NCBI GenBank assembly: GCA_963627445.1
Contig: CAVGBM010000001.1
Location: 1 to 12,130, forward strand
Reading direction: 5' to 3'
Source: F23-B02 sp963627445
GTDB lineage: Bacteria > Bacillota > Clostridia > Oscillospirales > Oscillospiraceae
Length of the DNA stretch: 12,130 nucleotides
Shown in pieces: positions 1 to 5,463 of this stretch (positions are counted from its first letter, which is position 1; each line of letters starts with the position of its first letter). The position numbers and the translations under genes are program-made. The notes beneath the pieces are model-generated. The model saw nothing but the letters and a program-made list of their open reading frames with translations, did not search any database and had not been told where the DNA came from.

Positions 1-4
1 GAAA

Positions 5-415
5 TTATCTCTTGGAGAACTGAGGTGCGCGACGTGCGGCTTTGAGGCCGTACTTTTTACGCTCTTTCATTCTCGGGTCGCGGGTCAGGAAGCCTGCGGC
101 CTTGAGGGATGCGCGGTAGTTCTCGTCAACCAGAAGCAGTGCTCTGGAGATGCCGTGGCGGATAGCGCCGGCCTGACCGGAAACGCCGCCGCCGTGAACG
201 GTAGCTTCGATGTCGACCTTGCCGACGGTGCCGGTGGTGACCAGGGGCTGGCGAACAATGAGCTTAAGAGTCTCGAGACCGAAGTAGTCGTCGATATCAC
301 GGCCGTTGATGGTGATAGCACCGGTGCCGTTGGGGATCAGGTGAACACGAGCGACAGAATGCTTTCTGCGTCCGGTACCGTACATATAGGGTCTTTTGCA
401 CTTATAAGTTGCCAT
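5..415 (-). CDS. rpsI: 30S ribosomal protein S9
   Basis: Small-subunit ribosomal protein S9 (uS9), which binds the head of the 30S subunit and reaches the P-site tRNA with its C-terminal tail. The 136-residue product is complete. It shows the family block GRRKHSVARVHL near residues 15-26, the glycine-rich HGGGVSGQAGAIRHGI segment in the middle, and the basic tail KKYGLKAARRAPQFSKR. Ending in SKR is typical of S9 and is the part that touches the tRNA. The ATG at 413-415 has AGGAGG at 425-430 with a spacing of 9. Only 16 bases separate it from the rplM stop, so it is the second gene of the usual L13-S9 operon and probably has no promoter of its own. The TAA stop lies almost at the window edge, so its terminator is not seen. 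Confidence 0.98.
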   Translation of the reverse strand: MATYKCKRPYMYGTGRRKHSVARVHLIPNGTGAITINGRDIDDYFGLETLKLIVRQPLVTTGTVGKVDIEATVHGGGVSGQAGAIRHGISRALLLVDENYRASLKAAGFLTRDPRMKERKKYGLKAARRAPQFSKR

Positions 416-431
416 TACTGTTTACCTCCTA

Positions 432-860
432 TTAACGATCCCAAACTTCGGGCTTCTGGGCTTCGTGGGTGTGCTCGGAGCCTGCGAAAACTCTCAGGCG
501 CTTGAGCTGCCACTGTGCAATGGTGTTCTTCTGGAGCATGCCGCGGACTGCGATACGCATAGCCAGCTCGGGGCGCTTCTCCATCAGGTGCTTGTACTGG
601 GTCTCCTTGAGGCCGCCGACCCAACCGGAGTGGGTGCGGTAGTACTTCTGCTCGAGCTTCTTGCCGGTGAGGACGGCATCCTTTGCGTTGATGATGATGA
701 CATAGTCACCGCAGTCAACATGGGGAGTATAATCGGTTTTGAGCTTGCCGCGAAGAAGATCAGCGGCAGCGGCAGCGGTCTTGCCGAGGGGCTTGCCTGC
801 TGCGTCAAGGATGTACCATTTGCGTTCAACGGTCTCCTTGGTAAGCATGGTCGTGGACAT
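432..860 (-). CDS. rplM: 50S ribosomal protein L13
   Basis: Large-subunit protein L13 (uL13), an early assembly protein that binds 23S rRNA. The 142-residue product has normal family length and shows the conserved motifs RKWYILDAAGKPLGK (residues 13-27), DYVIIINAKDAVLTGKK, KYYRTHSGWVGGLK and the MLQKN segment followed by a basic C-terminal stretch. The ATG at 858-860 is chosen over the in-frame ATG at 846-848 because GGAGG at 868-872 sits 7 bases upstream of the first. It is the first gene of the rplM-rpsI operon. It is driven by a near-consensus promoter about 100 bases upstream and preceded by a short leader hairpin. Confidence 0.98.
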   Translation of the reverse strand: MSTTMLTKETVERKWYILDAAGKPLGKTAAAAADLLRGKLKTDYTPHVDCGDYVIIINAKDAVLTGKKLEQKYYRTHSGWVGGLKETQYKHLMEKRPELAMRIAVRGMLQKNTIAQWQLKRLRVFAGSEHTHEAQKPEVWDR

Positions 861-890
861 ATTTGTGCCTCCAAAAAATAAATAATATCT

Positions 891-919
891 TTGACAAATT
901 AACGGGGCGCTATTAAAAT
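891..919 (+). promoter_or_regulatory. Probable promoter of the ttcA-like gene
   Basis: On the plus strand TTGACA (891-896), 17 bases, then TAAAAT (914-919). It would start transcription near 926 and give the ttcA-like gene a leader of about 149 bases. It lies inside the rplM 5' UTR, facing the rplM promoter. No better plus-strand promoter is visible between 926 and the gene. Confidence 0.55.
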
Positions 920-931
920 ATCCTAATAGCG
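908..931 (-). promoter_or_regulatory. Leader hairpin in the rplM 5' UTR
   Basis: A perfect 8-bp inverted repeat (CGCTATTA / TAATAGCG) encloses an 8-base loop, placed right at the predicted start of the rplM-rpsI mRNA. L13 leaders that bind the ribosomal protein are known in other Firmicutes. This hairpin could play that role, but I cannot match it to the described structure from sequence alone. Confidence 0.45.
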
Positions 932-940
932 TGCTTTACT

Positions 941-969
941 TTTATACCACAGTGGCATCCGAGTGTCAA
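941..969 (-). promoter_or_regulatory. Promoter of rplM-rpsI
   Basis: On the minus strand TTGACA (964-969) and TATAAA (941-946) are separated by exactly 17 bases, with TG one base before the -10 box (extended -10). This is a near-ideal housekeeping sigma promoter, as expected for a ribosomal protein operon. The transcript should start near 934. Confidence 0.85.
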
Positions 970-1074
970 CACTTATTTTAATTCTCGTTTTGAAAACTCC
1001 GAAATGCTCGCAAATGCTCCCGAAAGCTCGTCAAACCTAAATTTCGTTTTTACATTTTTATTGGGGAAAAAGCC

Positions 1075-1806
1075 ATGGATAACAAAGCATTAAACGAATT
1101 TACCGGCATCATCCGCAAGGCCGTTGATGATTACCACATGATAGACGATAACGACAAGGTCGCCGTCGGCGTGTCCGGCGGCAAGGACAGTCTGCTGCTC
1201 CTGCTTGCATTAAAGCACCTGCAAAGCTACTATCCCAAGCATTTTGAGCTTGAGGCGATCACCATCGAGCTCGGCTTCGAGGGCATGGATTTTGAGCCCG
1301 TGCGCAAAATGTGCGCCGAGCTCGACATTCCCTACACCTGCCTCAAGACCGACATCAAGGAGATAGTTTTCGATGTCCGCAAGGAGGATAACCCCTGCTC
1401 GCTATGCGCCAAAATGCGCCGTGGTGCGCTCAACGACGCCATCCGTGAGCGCGGCATAAAAAAGCTTGCACTGGGTCACCACTTTGACGATGCCATCGAG
1501 ACGTTTCTCATGAGCCTGCTGTTTGAGGGCAGACTGAGCTGCTTCAGACCCGTGACATTCATGGATCGCAGCGGCGTTACGCAGATACGCCCCATGGTCT
1601 ACGCCGGTGAGGGCAAGATAACGAACCTCGCGGCGGCGCTGGAGCTGCCCATCGTCGAGAACCACTGCCCGCAGGACAAGGCCAGCAAGCGCTATGAGAT
1701 AAAGCAGCTTATAAAGACCCTGTCGGTCGATTACCCCGACATGAAAAGCAAGGTCTTCGGCGCAATGCAGCGCCTGCCGCTCCCCGGCTGGGGCGTTGAA
1801 AAGTGA
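1075..1806 (+). CDS. ttcA: TtcA-family PP-loop ATPase, probable tRNA-C32 2-thiocytidine synthetase
   Basis: PP-loop ATP-pyrophosphatase that would adenylate a tRNA cytidine and replace its oxygen with sulfur (s2C32 in the known enzyme). The 243-residue protein has the PP-loop SGGKDS at residues 34-39, a GHHFDD motif at 134-139, a CxxC pair C108/C111 (NPCSLCAKMRRG) and a third cysteine C198. The three cysteines sit where TtcA holds its [4Fe-4S] cluster. It is shorter than E. coli TtcA (about 311 residues), lacking mainly terminal extensions, so the exact tRNA substrate is an inference from family. The ATG at 1075 is preceded by a weak ribosome binding site (GGGG at 1063-1066). It is a single-gene unit, divergent from rplM, and closed by a strong terminator directly after the stop. 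Confidence 0.85.
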   Translation: MDNKALNEFTGIIRKAVDDYHMIDDNDKVAVGVSGGKDSLLLLLALKHLQSYYPKHFELEAITIELGFEGMDFEPVRKMCAELDIPYTCLKTDIKEIVFDVRKEDNPCSLCAKMRRGALNDAIRERGIKKLALGHHFDDAIETFLMSLLFEGRLSCFRPVTFMDRSGVTQIRPMVYAGEGKITNLAAALELPIVENHCPQDKASKRYEIKQLIKTLSVDYPDMKSKVFGAMQRLPLPGWGVEK

Positions 1807-1812
1807 TAAAAG

Positions 1813-1840
1813 CTGCCGACCAAAGCGGTCGGCAGTTTTT
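1813..1840. terminator. Bidirectional intrinsic terminator
   Basis: A perfect 9-bp GC-rich stem CTGCCGACC/GGTCGGCAG with loop AAAGC (1822-1826) is followed by five T on the plus strand and by CTTTT on the minus strand. It lies between the convergent ends of the ttcA-like gene (stop at 1806) and the zinc-ribbon gene (stop at 1843), so it can serve both. Confidence 0.9.
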
Positions 1841-1842
1841 CG

Positions 1843-2157
1843 TTATCTCTCGGAAAGTATCTTTCTTATGACGGACTTGCACTCGTCGGTGTAGCTGCCG
1901 TTGTCGAGAATTTTGCGCAGCTTGTCGGCGGGCTCGTTTTTGTACATGTCGTAAAGCCTCTGCTCGTTGTCATCATCAAGCAGGTCGTTTTCCATCCAGT
2001 AGAAATCGACCCTGCGGCACTCCGGGCAGACGAACATCTCGACCTTCTCCGGCACCGGTGCCGCCGCCACAAAAAATCTGGTGTTGGACATGATCATATA
2101 CCTGACACCACGACTTTTCATCTCCGCTCCGCATGTGCATTTCTTCGCTTCGTTCAT
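1843..2157 (-). CDS. Small zinc-ribbon protein, unknown function
   Basis: A 104-residue cytoplasmic protein that I do not recognise as a named family. Two cysteine pairs, C7/C9 (CTCG) and C44/C47 (CPEC), are set to bind one zinc ion. The first pair is the unusual CxC rather than CxxC. Between them is a hydrophobic beta-type stretch. The C-terminal part (residues about 75-104) looks helical and ends KLRKILDNGSYTDECKSVIR then a short basic tail; this resembles the short L..I...Y..E motif found at the end of other small zinc-ribbon proteins. The ATG has AGAGGT at 2165-2170 with a 7-base spacing. It begins 21 bases after the mnmE stop with no terminator between, so it is very likely cotranscribed with mnmE. 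No function can be given. Confidence 0.75.
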   Translation of the reverse strand: MNEAKKCTCGAEMKSRGVRYMIMSNTRFFVAAAPVPEKVEMFVCPECRRVDFYWMENDLLDDDNEQRLYDMYKNEPADKLRKILDNGSYTDECKSVIRKILSER

Positions 2158-2178
2158 TTGCTCTACCTCTGTTAAAAA

Positions 2179-3537
2179 TTATTTTCCGACGCAAAATCTC
2201 TCGAAAATGCGGTTTGTCACATCCTCGCGCACGGTCTTGCCCGAAAGCTCGCCCAGCGCCGACATTGCGCCCTCGGCCTCGGTGAGCACGATATCCGGCG
2301 TGCAGCCGGTTAGCAGCGCATCGTATGCGGCATTTAGCGCCGCCAGCGCACGGTCGACGGCCTCGGCCTGCCTTGCGTTTGTCAGTATCTCGCCTGCGGG
2401 AGCGTGGGGCATCGGGAAGATGGCCTTTATCGCATCCGCAAGCTCGTTTAATCCCTCGCCGGTCACGGAGCTGAGCTCCACGACGGGGAGTGTGGTTTCG
2501 GGAAGCGATGCCTTTTTGCCGAGGTCCGATTTCGACACGGCGACCACGGCGTGCGGCGCTTTTTCGGCGCAGCGGATTATCTCCTCATCCTCAGAAGTCG
2601 TGTCACCGCTGCCGTCGATGACGGCGATGACGAGCTCGGCGTTTTCCATCGCCTCGTGCGAACGCATAACGCCCAAGCGCTCAATTTCATCGTCCGTTTC
2701 ACGCAGACCGGCGGTGTCCGTAAGGCGCAGGAGCACGCCGCCGAGCCGCAGCTTTTCCTCAATAGTGTCCCGCGTCGTGCCCGGGATGTTCGTGACGATG
2801 GCGCGGTCATAGCCCAAAACGGCGTTTAGAAGCGAGCTTTTTCCGGCGTTGGGTCTACCGATTATTGCGGCGGGGATGCCGCCCTGCAAGAGCTTGCCTC
2901 CCGAGTAGCTGTCGGCAAGGCGTTTAAGCTCCGCTATGGCGGCGTGAAGCTCTGATTTGTAAGCTTCAAGCGTAAAATCCTCAATGTCCTCGTCGGGATA
3001 ATCCAAAACGGCGTGGTAGTGCGAGCTTAAGTCGGTGAGAAAGTCATAAATTTTATCTATCCTGCGCGATATCGCGCCTCCGAGTTGACCGGCTGCATTT
3101 TTGGCGGCTTCGGCAGTCTCGGCATCGATGATATCCGCCACCGCCTCGGCACTTGTAAGATCCATGCGACCGTTTAAGAAAGCTCGCTTTGTAAACTCGC
3201 CCGGGAGCGCCTGCCTTGCGCCAAGGGCAAAAATGGCGTCGAGCGCGGCGCGCAAAACGGCAGGGGAGCCGTGGCACTGGAGCTCGGCGGTGTTCTCGCC
3301 CGTGTAGCTGTGCGGCGCGCGGCTAATCGTGCACAGGCAGATATCAAGCGTTTGCCCGTCAAGGTCATTAAGCGCACCGAACACGAGCTTTCTATCCTCG
3401 CTCGCGCTCATTTTCCTGCCCGAGCGGGGGATAAACAGCTTGTCGACAATATTTATAGCGTCATCGCCGCTAAGGCGCAGTATGCCTATCGCAGTCACCT
3501 GCATACCCGTCGAAACGGCAGCGATCGTATCTGACAT
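2179..3537 (-). CDS. mnmE: tRNA modification GTPase MnmE
   Basis: Works with MnmG to add the (carboxymethyl)aminomethyl group to U34 of certain tRNAs, using tetrahydrofolate-bound one-carbon units and GTP. The 452 residues match the family. There is an N-terminal folate-binding domain (about 1-120, starting with MSDTIAAVSTG), a helical domain, and an inserted G domain (about 220-375) with G1 GRPNAGKSS (227-235), G2 GTTRD (253-257) and G3 DTAG (274-277). The C-terminal FCVGK holds the catalytic cysteine C449. The G4 motif reads SKSD (335-338) rather than the usual NKxD. The ATG at 3535-3537 is supported by AAGGAG at 3543-3548. Its usual partner mnmG is not next to it. It lies downstream of rex and its terminator, with a small zinc-ribbon gene after it. 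No clear separate promoter is visible, so some readthrough from rex is possible. Confidence 0.97.
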   Translation of the reverse strand: MSDTIAAVSTGMQVTAIGILRLSGDDAINIVDKLFIPRSGRKMSASEDRKLVFGALNDLDGQTLDICLCTISRAPHSYTGENTAELQCHGSPAVLRAALDAIFALGARQALPGEFTKRAFLNGRMDLTSAEAVADIIDAETAEAAKNAAGQLGGAISRRIDKIYDFLTDLSSHYHAVLDYPDEDIEDFTLEAYKSELHAAIAELKRLADSYSGGKLLQGGIPAAIIGRPNAGKSSLLNAVLGYDRAIVTNIPGTTRDTIEEKLRLGGVLLRLTDTAGLRETDDEIERLGVMRSHEAMENAELVIAVIDGSGDTTSEDEEIIRCAEKAPHAVVAVSKSDLGKKASLPETTLPVVELSSVTGEGLNELADAIKAIFPMPHAPAGEILTNARQAEAVDRALAALNAAYDALLTGCTPDIVLTEAEGAMSALGELSGKTVREDVTNRIFERFCVGK

Positions 3538-3544
3538 GGTTACT

Positions 3545-3570
3545 CCTTAATATAAAACCTTAATATAAAA
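3545..3570 (-). repeat. Tandem 13-bp duplication upstream of mnmE
   Basis: CCTTAATATAAAA (plus strand) occurs twice head to tail at 3545-3557 and 3558-3570 with no mismatch. On the minus strand each copy ends in TTAAGG, so the first half of the mnmE ribosome binding site is duplicated. Only the copy next to the gene completes it to AAGGAG. Confidence 0.85.
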
Positions 3571-3601
3571 ACAAAGGTGGGCGCATAACGCCCACCTTTG
3601 T
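3571..3601 (-). terminator. Intrinsic terminator of rex
   Basis: A perfect 13-bp stem, ACAAAGGTGGGCG paired with CGCCCACCTTTGT, has a 5-base loop (3584-3588). On the minus strand it is followed by TTTT and an AT-rich stretch. It starts 8 bases past the rex stop and separates rex from mnmE. Confidence 0.9.
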
Positions 3602-3609
3602 TAAAATTT

Positions 3610-4278
3610 TTACTTATTCAGTCTTGCGGCACGGGCTGCCTTCTCGTCGATATCATCGGCGATGTAGTAGCTCAGCGAAAGCAGGCTGTCCGAGAAGTGG
3701 ATGTTCTCAACTATCGTGCGGCTCTCGGGAGCGGTAAGCTCAACATTGGTGAAGTTCCAGATGGCGTTGATGCCGTGCTTGGTGAGCATTTCGGTCGTCT
3801 TAACGGCGTGCTCCTTCGGGATACACAAAACGACGACATCGACATGGTTCTCATCCAGGTACTCGGGCAGGGTAGCCATATCCAGAACAGGAACACCCTC
3901 GACCTCGGAACCGATGAGCTCGGGCTTGATATCGAAGGCGGCCTTGAGGTCGAAGCCCCAGGTCTTGAACGAGAAGTTGCACATAAGTGCCTGGCCTATA
4001 TTACCAACGCCGATAAGAATGGCGGTGAAGCCCCTGTCCATACCGAGGATGGAGGCGATCTCCGCGCGAAGTGCGGTGACCTTATAACCATAGCCCTGCT
4101 GACCAAACTCGCCGAAGCAGCTGAAGTCCTGCCTGATCTGCGAGGGCGTTAAACCGAGCTGGCGGCCAAGCTCACCGGAGGAGATGCGGCTTACGCCTGC
4201 TTCGGTCAGCTCGTCGAGCTTTCTCAGATAACGGGGCATACGGCGGATAACATTGTTCGAGACTTTGATTCGTTTCAC
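3610..4278 (-). CDS. rex: Redox-sensing transcriptional repressor Rex
   Basis: Rex senses the NADH/NAD+ ratio and represses fermentation and anaerobic energy genes when NADH is low. The 222-residue protein has an N-terminal winged helix (about 1-80) with the typical SSGELGRQLGLTPSQIRQDF then SCFGEFG. A Rossmann domain with GVGNIG (90-95) binds the dinucleotide, IWNFTNVEL lies at 173-181, and a C-terminal helix normally swaps between subunits of the dimer. The start codon is GTG at 4276-4278, chosen because the product then begins exactly like other Rex proteins (MKRIKVSNNVIRRMPRYLR). AAGGAG at 4290-4295 lies 11 bases upstream, a slightly long spacing. It has its own near-consensus promoter, with a palindrome over the start of transcription that may be an operator. 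Confidence 0.97.
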   Translation of the reverse strand: MKRIKVSNNVIRRMPRYLRKLDELTEAGVSRISSGELGRQLGLTPSQIRQDFSCFGEFGQQGYGYKVTALRAEIASILGMDRGFTAILIGVGNIGQALMCNFSFKTWGFDLKAAFDIKPELIGSEVEGVPVLDMATLPEYLDENHVDVVVLCIPKEHAVKTTEMLTKHGINAIWNFTNVELTAPESRTIVENIHFSDSLLSLSYYIADDIDEKAARAARLNK

Positions 4279-4324
4279 GGGTTCTATCTCTCCTTATATA
4301 GAATGCGACAAAAAATATATATAG

Positions 4325-4340
4325 TTAATCTTTTGATTAA
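4325..4340. promoter_or_regulatory. Palindrome downstream of the rex -10 box, possible operator
   Basis: TTAATCTTTTGATTAA is a perfect 6-bp inverted repeat around a 4-base centre. It starts 3 bases after the rex -10 box and spans the predicted transcription start. Its geometry (two arms around four bases) is like a Rex box, but the arms do not match the known TTGTTAA/TTGTGAA half-site. Autoregulation by Rex or binding by another regulator is therefore inference. Confidence 0.45.
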
Positions 4341-4343
4341 GTC

Positions 4344-4372
4344 ATTATAGCATATGTAATTTGTCATTTCAA
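4344..4372 (-). promoter_or_regulatory. Promoter of rex
   Basis: On the minus strand TTGAAA (4367-4372), 17 bases, then TATAAT (4344-4349), with TGC directly before the -10 box (extended -10). Transcription should start near 4337, giving a leader of about 59 bases before the GTG codon. Confidence 0.88.
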
Positions 4373-4420
4373 GGGGGTAATTACCGAAAAAAGTGCGTCA
4401 AACTGCATCAATATTTGCTA

Positions 4421-4666
4421 AGCCCTCGGTTGACAAGTGTATACACGGTTTTGGCAGGCTGCTTTCCGCCCATGCTTCGTCAAAGCCCTAGGACATATAT
4501 GTCCATTATGCCCGTCGGGCTTTGACTTTGCCTGAACGAAAATCGGCTCTCCCAAAACTGCTTCGCACCTGACAGCGGTCGGCTGTCATACAACTTTTAT
4601 TCTTCCTCACTAAATACGCCGGAAACTTGCGCTGTCAGGCGTACATCCCCTTGTCAACCGAGGGCT
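4421..4666. mobile_element. MITE-like element with 17-bp terminal inverted repeats
   Basis: A 246-bp non-coding block is bounded by AGCCCTCGGTTGACAAG (4421-4437) and its exact reverse complement CTTGTCAACCGAGGGCT (4650-4666). TA precedes the left end (4419-4420), and TA also occurs at 4666-4667 across the right end, which would fit a TA target duplication with one base of the repeat shared. Inside are several further inverted repeats: the palindrome GTGTATACAC (4437-4446), GTCAAAGCCC/GGGCTTTGAC (4479-4488/4517-4526) around the palindrome GGACATATATGTCC (4491-4504), and CCTGACAGCG/CGCTGTCAGG (4568-4577/4630-4639). No reading frame of note exists. This is the form of a miniature inverted-repeat transposable element moved by a transposase encoded elsewhere. 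A structured RNA gene is the main alternative. Confidence 0.65.
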
Positions 4667-4688
4667 ATTTTCACGAATTAATAAAACA

Positions 4689-4717
4689 TTGATGTTTCTT
4701 GTGGATTGTGGTATTTT
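4689..4717 (+). promoter_or_regulatory. Probable promoter of trmB-xth-dusB
   Basis: TTGATG (4689-4694), 17 bases, then TATTTT (4712-4717), with TG one base before the -10 box. It lies between the right end of the inverted-repeat element and trmB. Transcription would start near 4724, leaving only about 17 bases of 5' UTR with the ribosome binding site at its very front. Confidence 0.5.
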
Positions 4718-4723
4718 TTATTC

Positions 4724-4730
4724 AAAGGAG
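4724..4730 (+). promoter_or_regulatory. Ribosome binding site that sets the trmB start
   Basis: AAAGGAG lies 10 bases before ATG at 4741. An upstream in-frame TTG at 4699 would add 14 residues, but it lies before this site and inside the promoter spacer, so it is not the start. Confidence 0.8.
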
Positions 4731-4740
4731 AAGCGAGCTT

Positions 4741-5463
4741 ATGAGAATGAGAAAAAAACCGAACCTGATACCGCGCATGGAAAGGTGCGCTAAGGTGCAG
4801 ATAAAAGATCCGAAGGCGCTGAAAGGCGCATGGAGAAAAAGCTTTCCCGACTACGATAAGCTGTGGCTGGAGCTTGGCTGCGGCAAGGGGCGCTTTACCG
4901 CCGGAACGGCGCAGGCTAACCCCGACGTGATGCTCATCGCCGTTGAAAAGGTCGCAGACGCGATGGTCACCGCCATGGAAAGAGTATGCGACGCGGGGAT
5001 AGAAAATATCCGCTTTATCGATATGGACGCACTGGAGCTCGGCGAGGTTTTCGATGCTGCCGAGGTCGAGCGTATTTTCATAAATTTCTGCGACCCGTGG
5101 CCGAAAAGCCGCGACGCAAAGCACAGGCTCACGGCGCCCGGGTTTTTGAGAAGCTATGCAGATCTTCTGCCCATGCTCGGCGAGATACATTTCAAGACCG
5201 ACAACCGCCCGCTGTTTGACTGGTCGGTGCAGCAGCTCACCGCCGAGGGCTGGGAGCTGCGCGAGGTCACAAACGACCTGCACGCAAACGGCATTTCGGG
5301 CGTTATGACCGATTACGAGGCGAAGTTCCATGCGCAGGGCGTGAGCATAAACAGGCTCGTCGCCGTGAAGACCGAGAGCACCAAGACAACGGCCTCGGGC
5401 GCAGTTCCGAGACTGCGCGACGCCGCGCTCAGCGACGCGAGGGGAAAGGCGGAGGATAAATGA
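4741..5463 (+). CDS. trmB: tRNA (guanine-N7-)-methyltransferase TrmB
   Basis: SAM-dependent enzyme that makes m7G46 in the variable loop of tRNAs. The 240-residue protein (from ATG 4741) has the SAM-binding motif LELGCGKGRF (43-52), the family signature INFCDPWPKSRDAKHR (114-129), FKTDNRPLFDW (151-161) and TDYEAKF (190-196), which together cover the known tRNA- and cofactor-binding residues. After the family core ends near residue 210 there is a tail of about 30 residues rich in K, T, A, D and E, probably disordered. Its stop overlaps the xth start (ATGA at 5460-5463), so the two are translationally coupled. It is first in the trmB-xth-dusB unit and lies just downstream of the inverted-repeat element. 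Confidence 0.96.
   Translation: MRMRKKPNLIPRMERCAKVQIKDPKALKGAWRKSFPDYDKLWLELGCGKGRFTAGTAQANPDVMLIAVEKVADAMVTAMERVCDAGIENIRFIDMDALELGEVFDAAEVERIFINFCDPWPKSRDAKHRLTAPGFLRSYADLLPMLGEIHFKTDNRPLFDWSVQQLTAEGWELREVTNDLHANGISGVMTDYEAKFHAQGVSINRLVAVKTESTKTTASGAVPRLRDAALSDARGKAEDK

Noticed and set aside
1045..1074. TACATT near 1051 as a closer -10 box for the ttcA-like gene
   Set aside because: No acceptable -35 box exists at 16 to 18 bases upstream.
3551..3590. Separate mnmE promoter using TATATT after the rex terminator
   Set aside because: The matching -35 position falls in the terminator loop and reads GTTATG, which is too weak to support.
3598..3611. TTGTTAA half-site with partial second half near the rex stop, a possible Rex box
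   Set aside because: Only one arm matches, and it overlaps the rex terminator stem and stop codon, where an operator is unlikely.
3598..4152. 184-residue plus-strand frame
   Set aside because: It is antisense to rex, begins in the rex terminator and has no recognisable domain.
4430..4458. Inward promoter from TTGACA inside the left terminal repeat
   Set aside because: No -10-like box lies 16 to 18 bases downstream (GGCAGG at the 17-base position).
4421..4666. CRISPR array or integron attC site in the rex-trmB intergenic region
   Set aside because: There are no evenly spaced direct repeats and no spacers. The terminal repeats are inverted, and no integrase-type core sites or neighbouring cassette genes are present.
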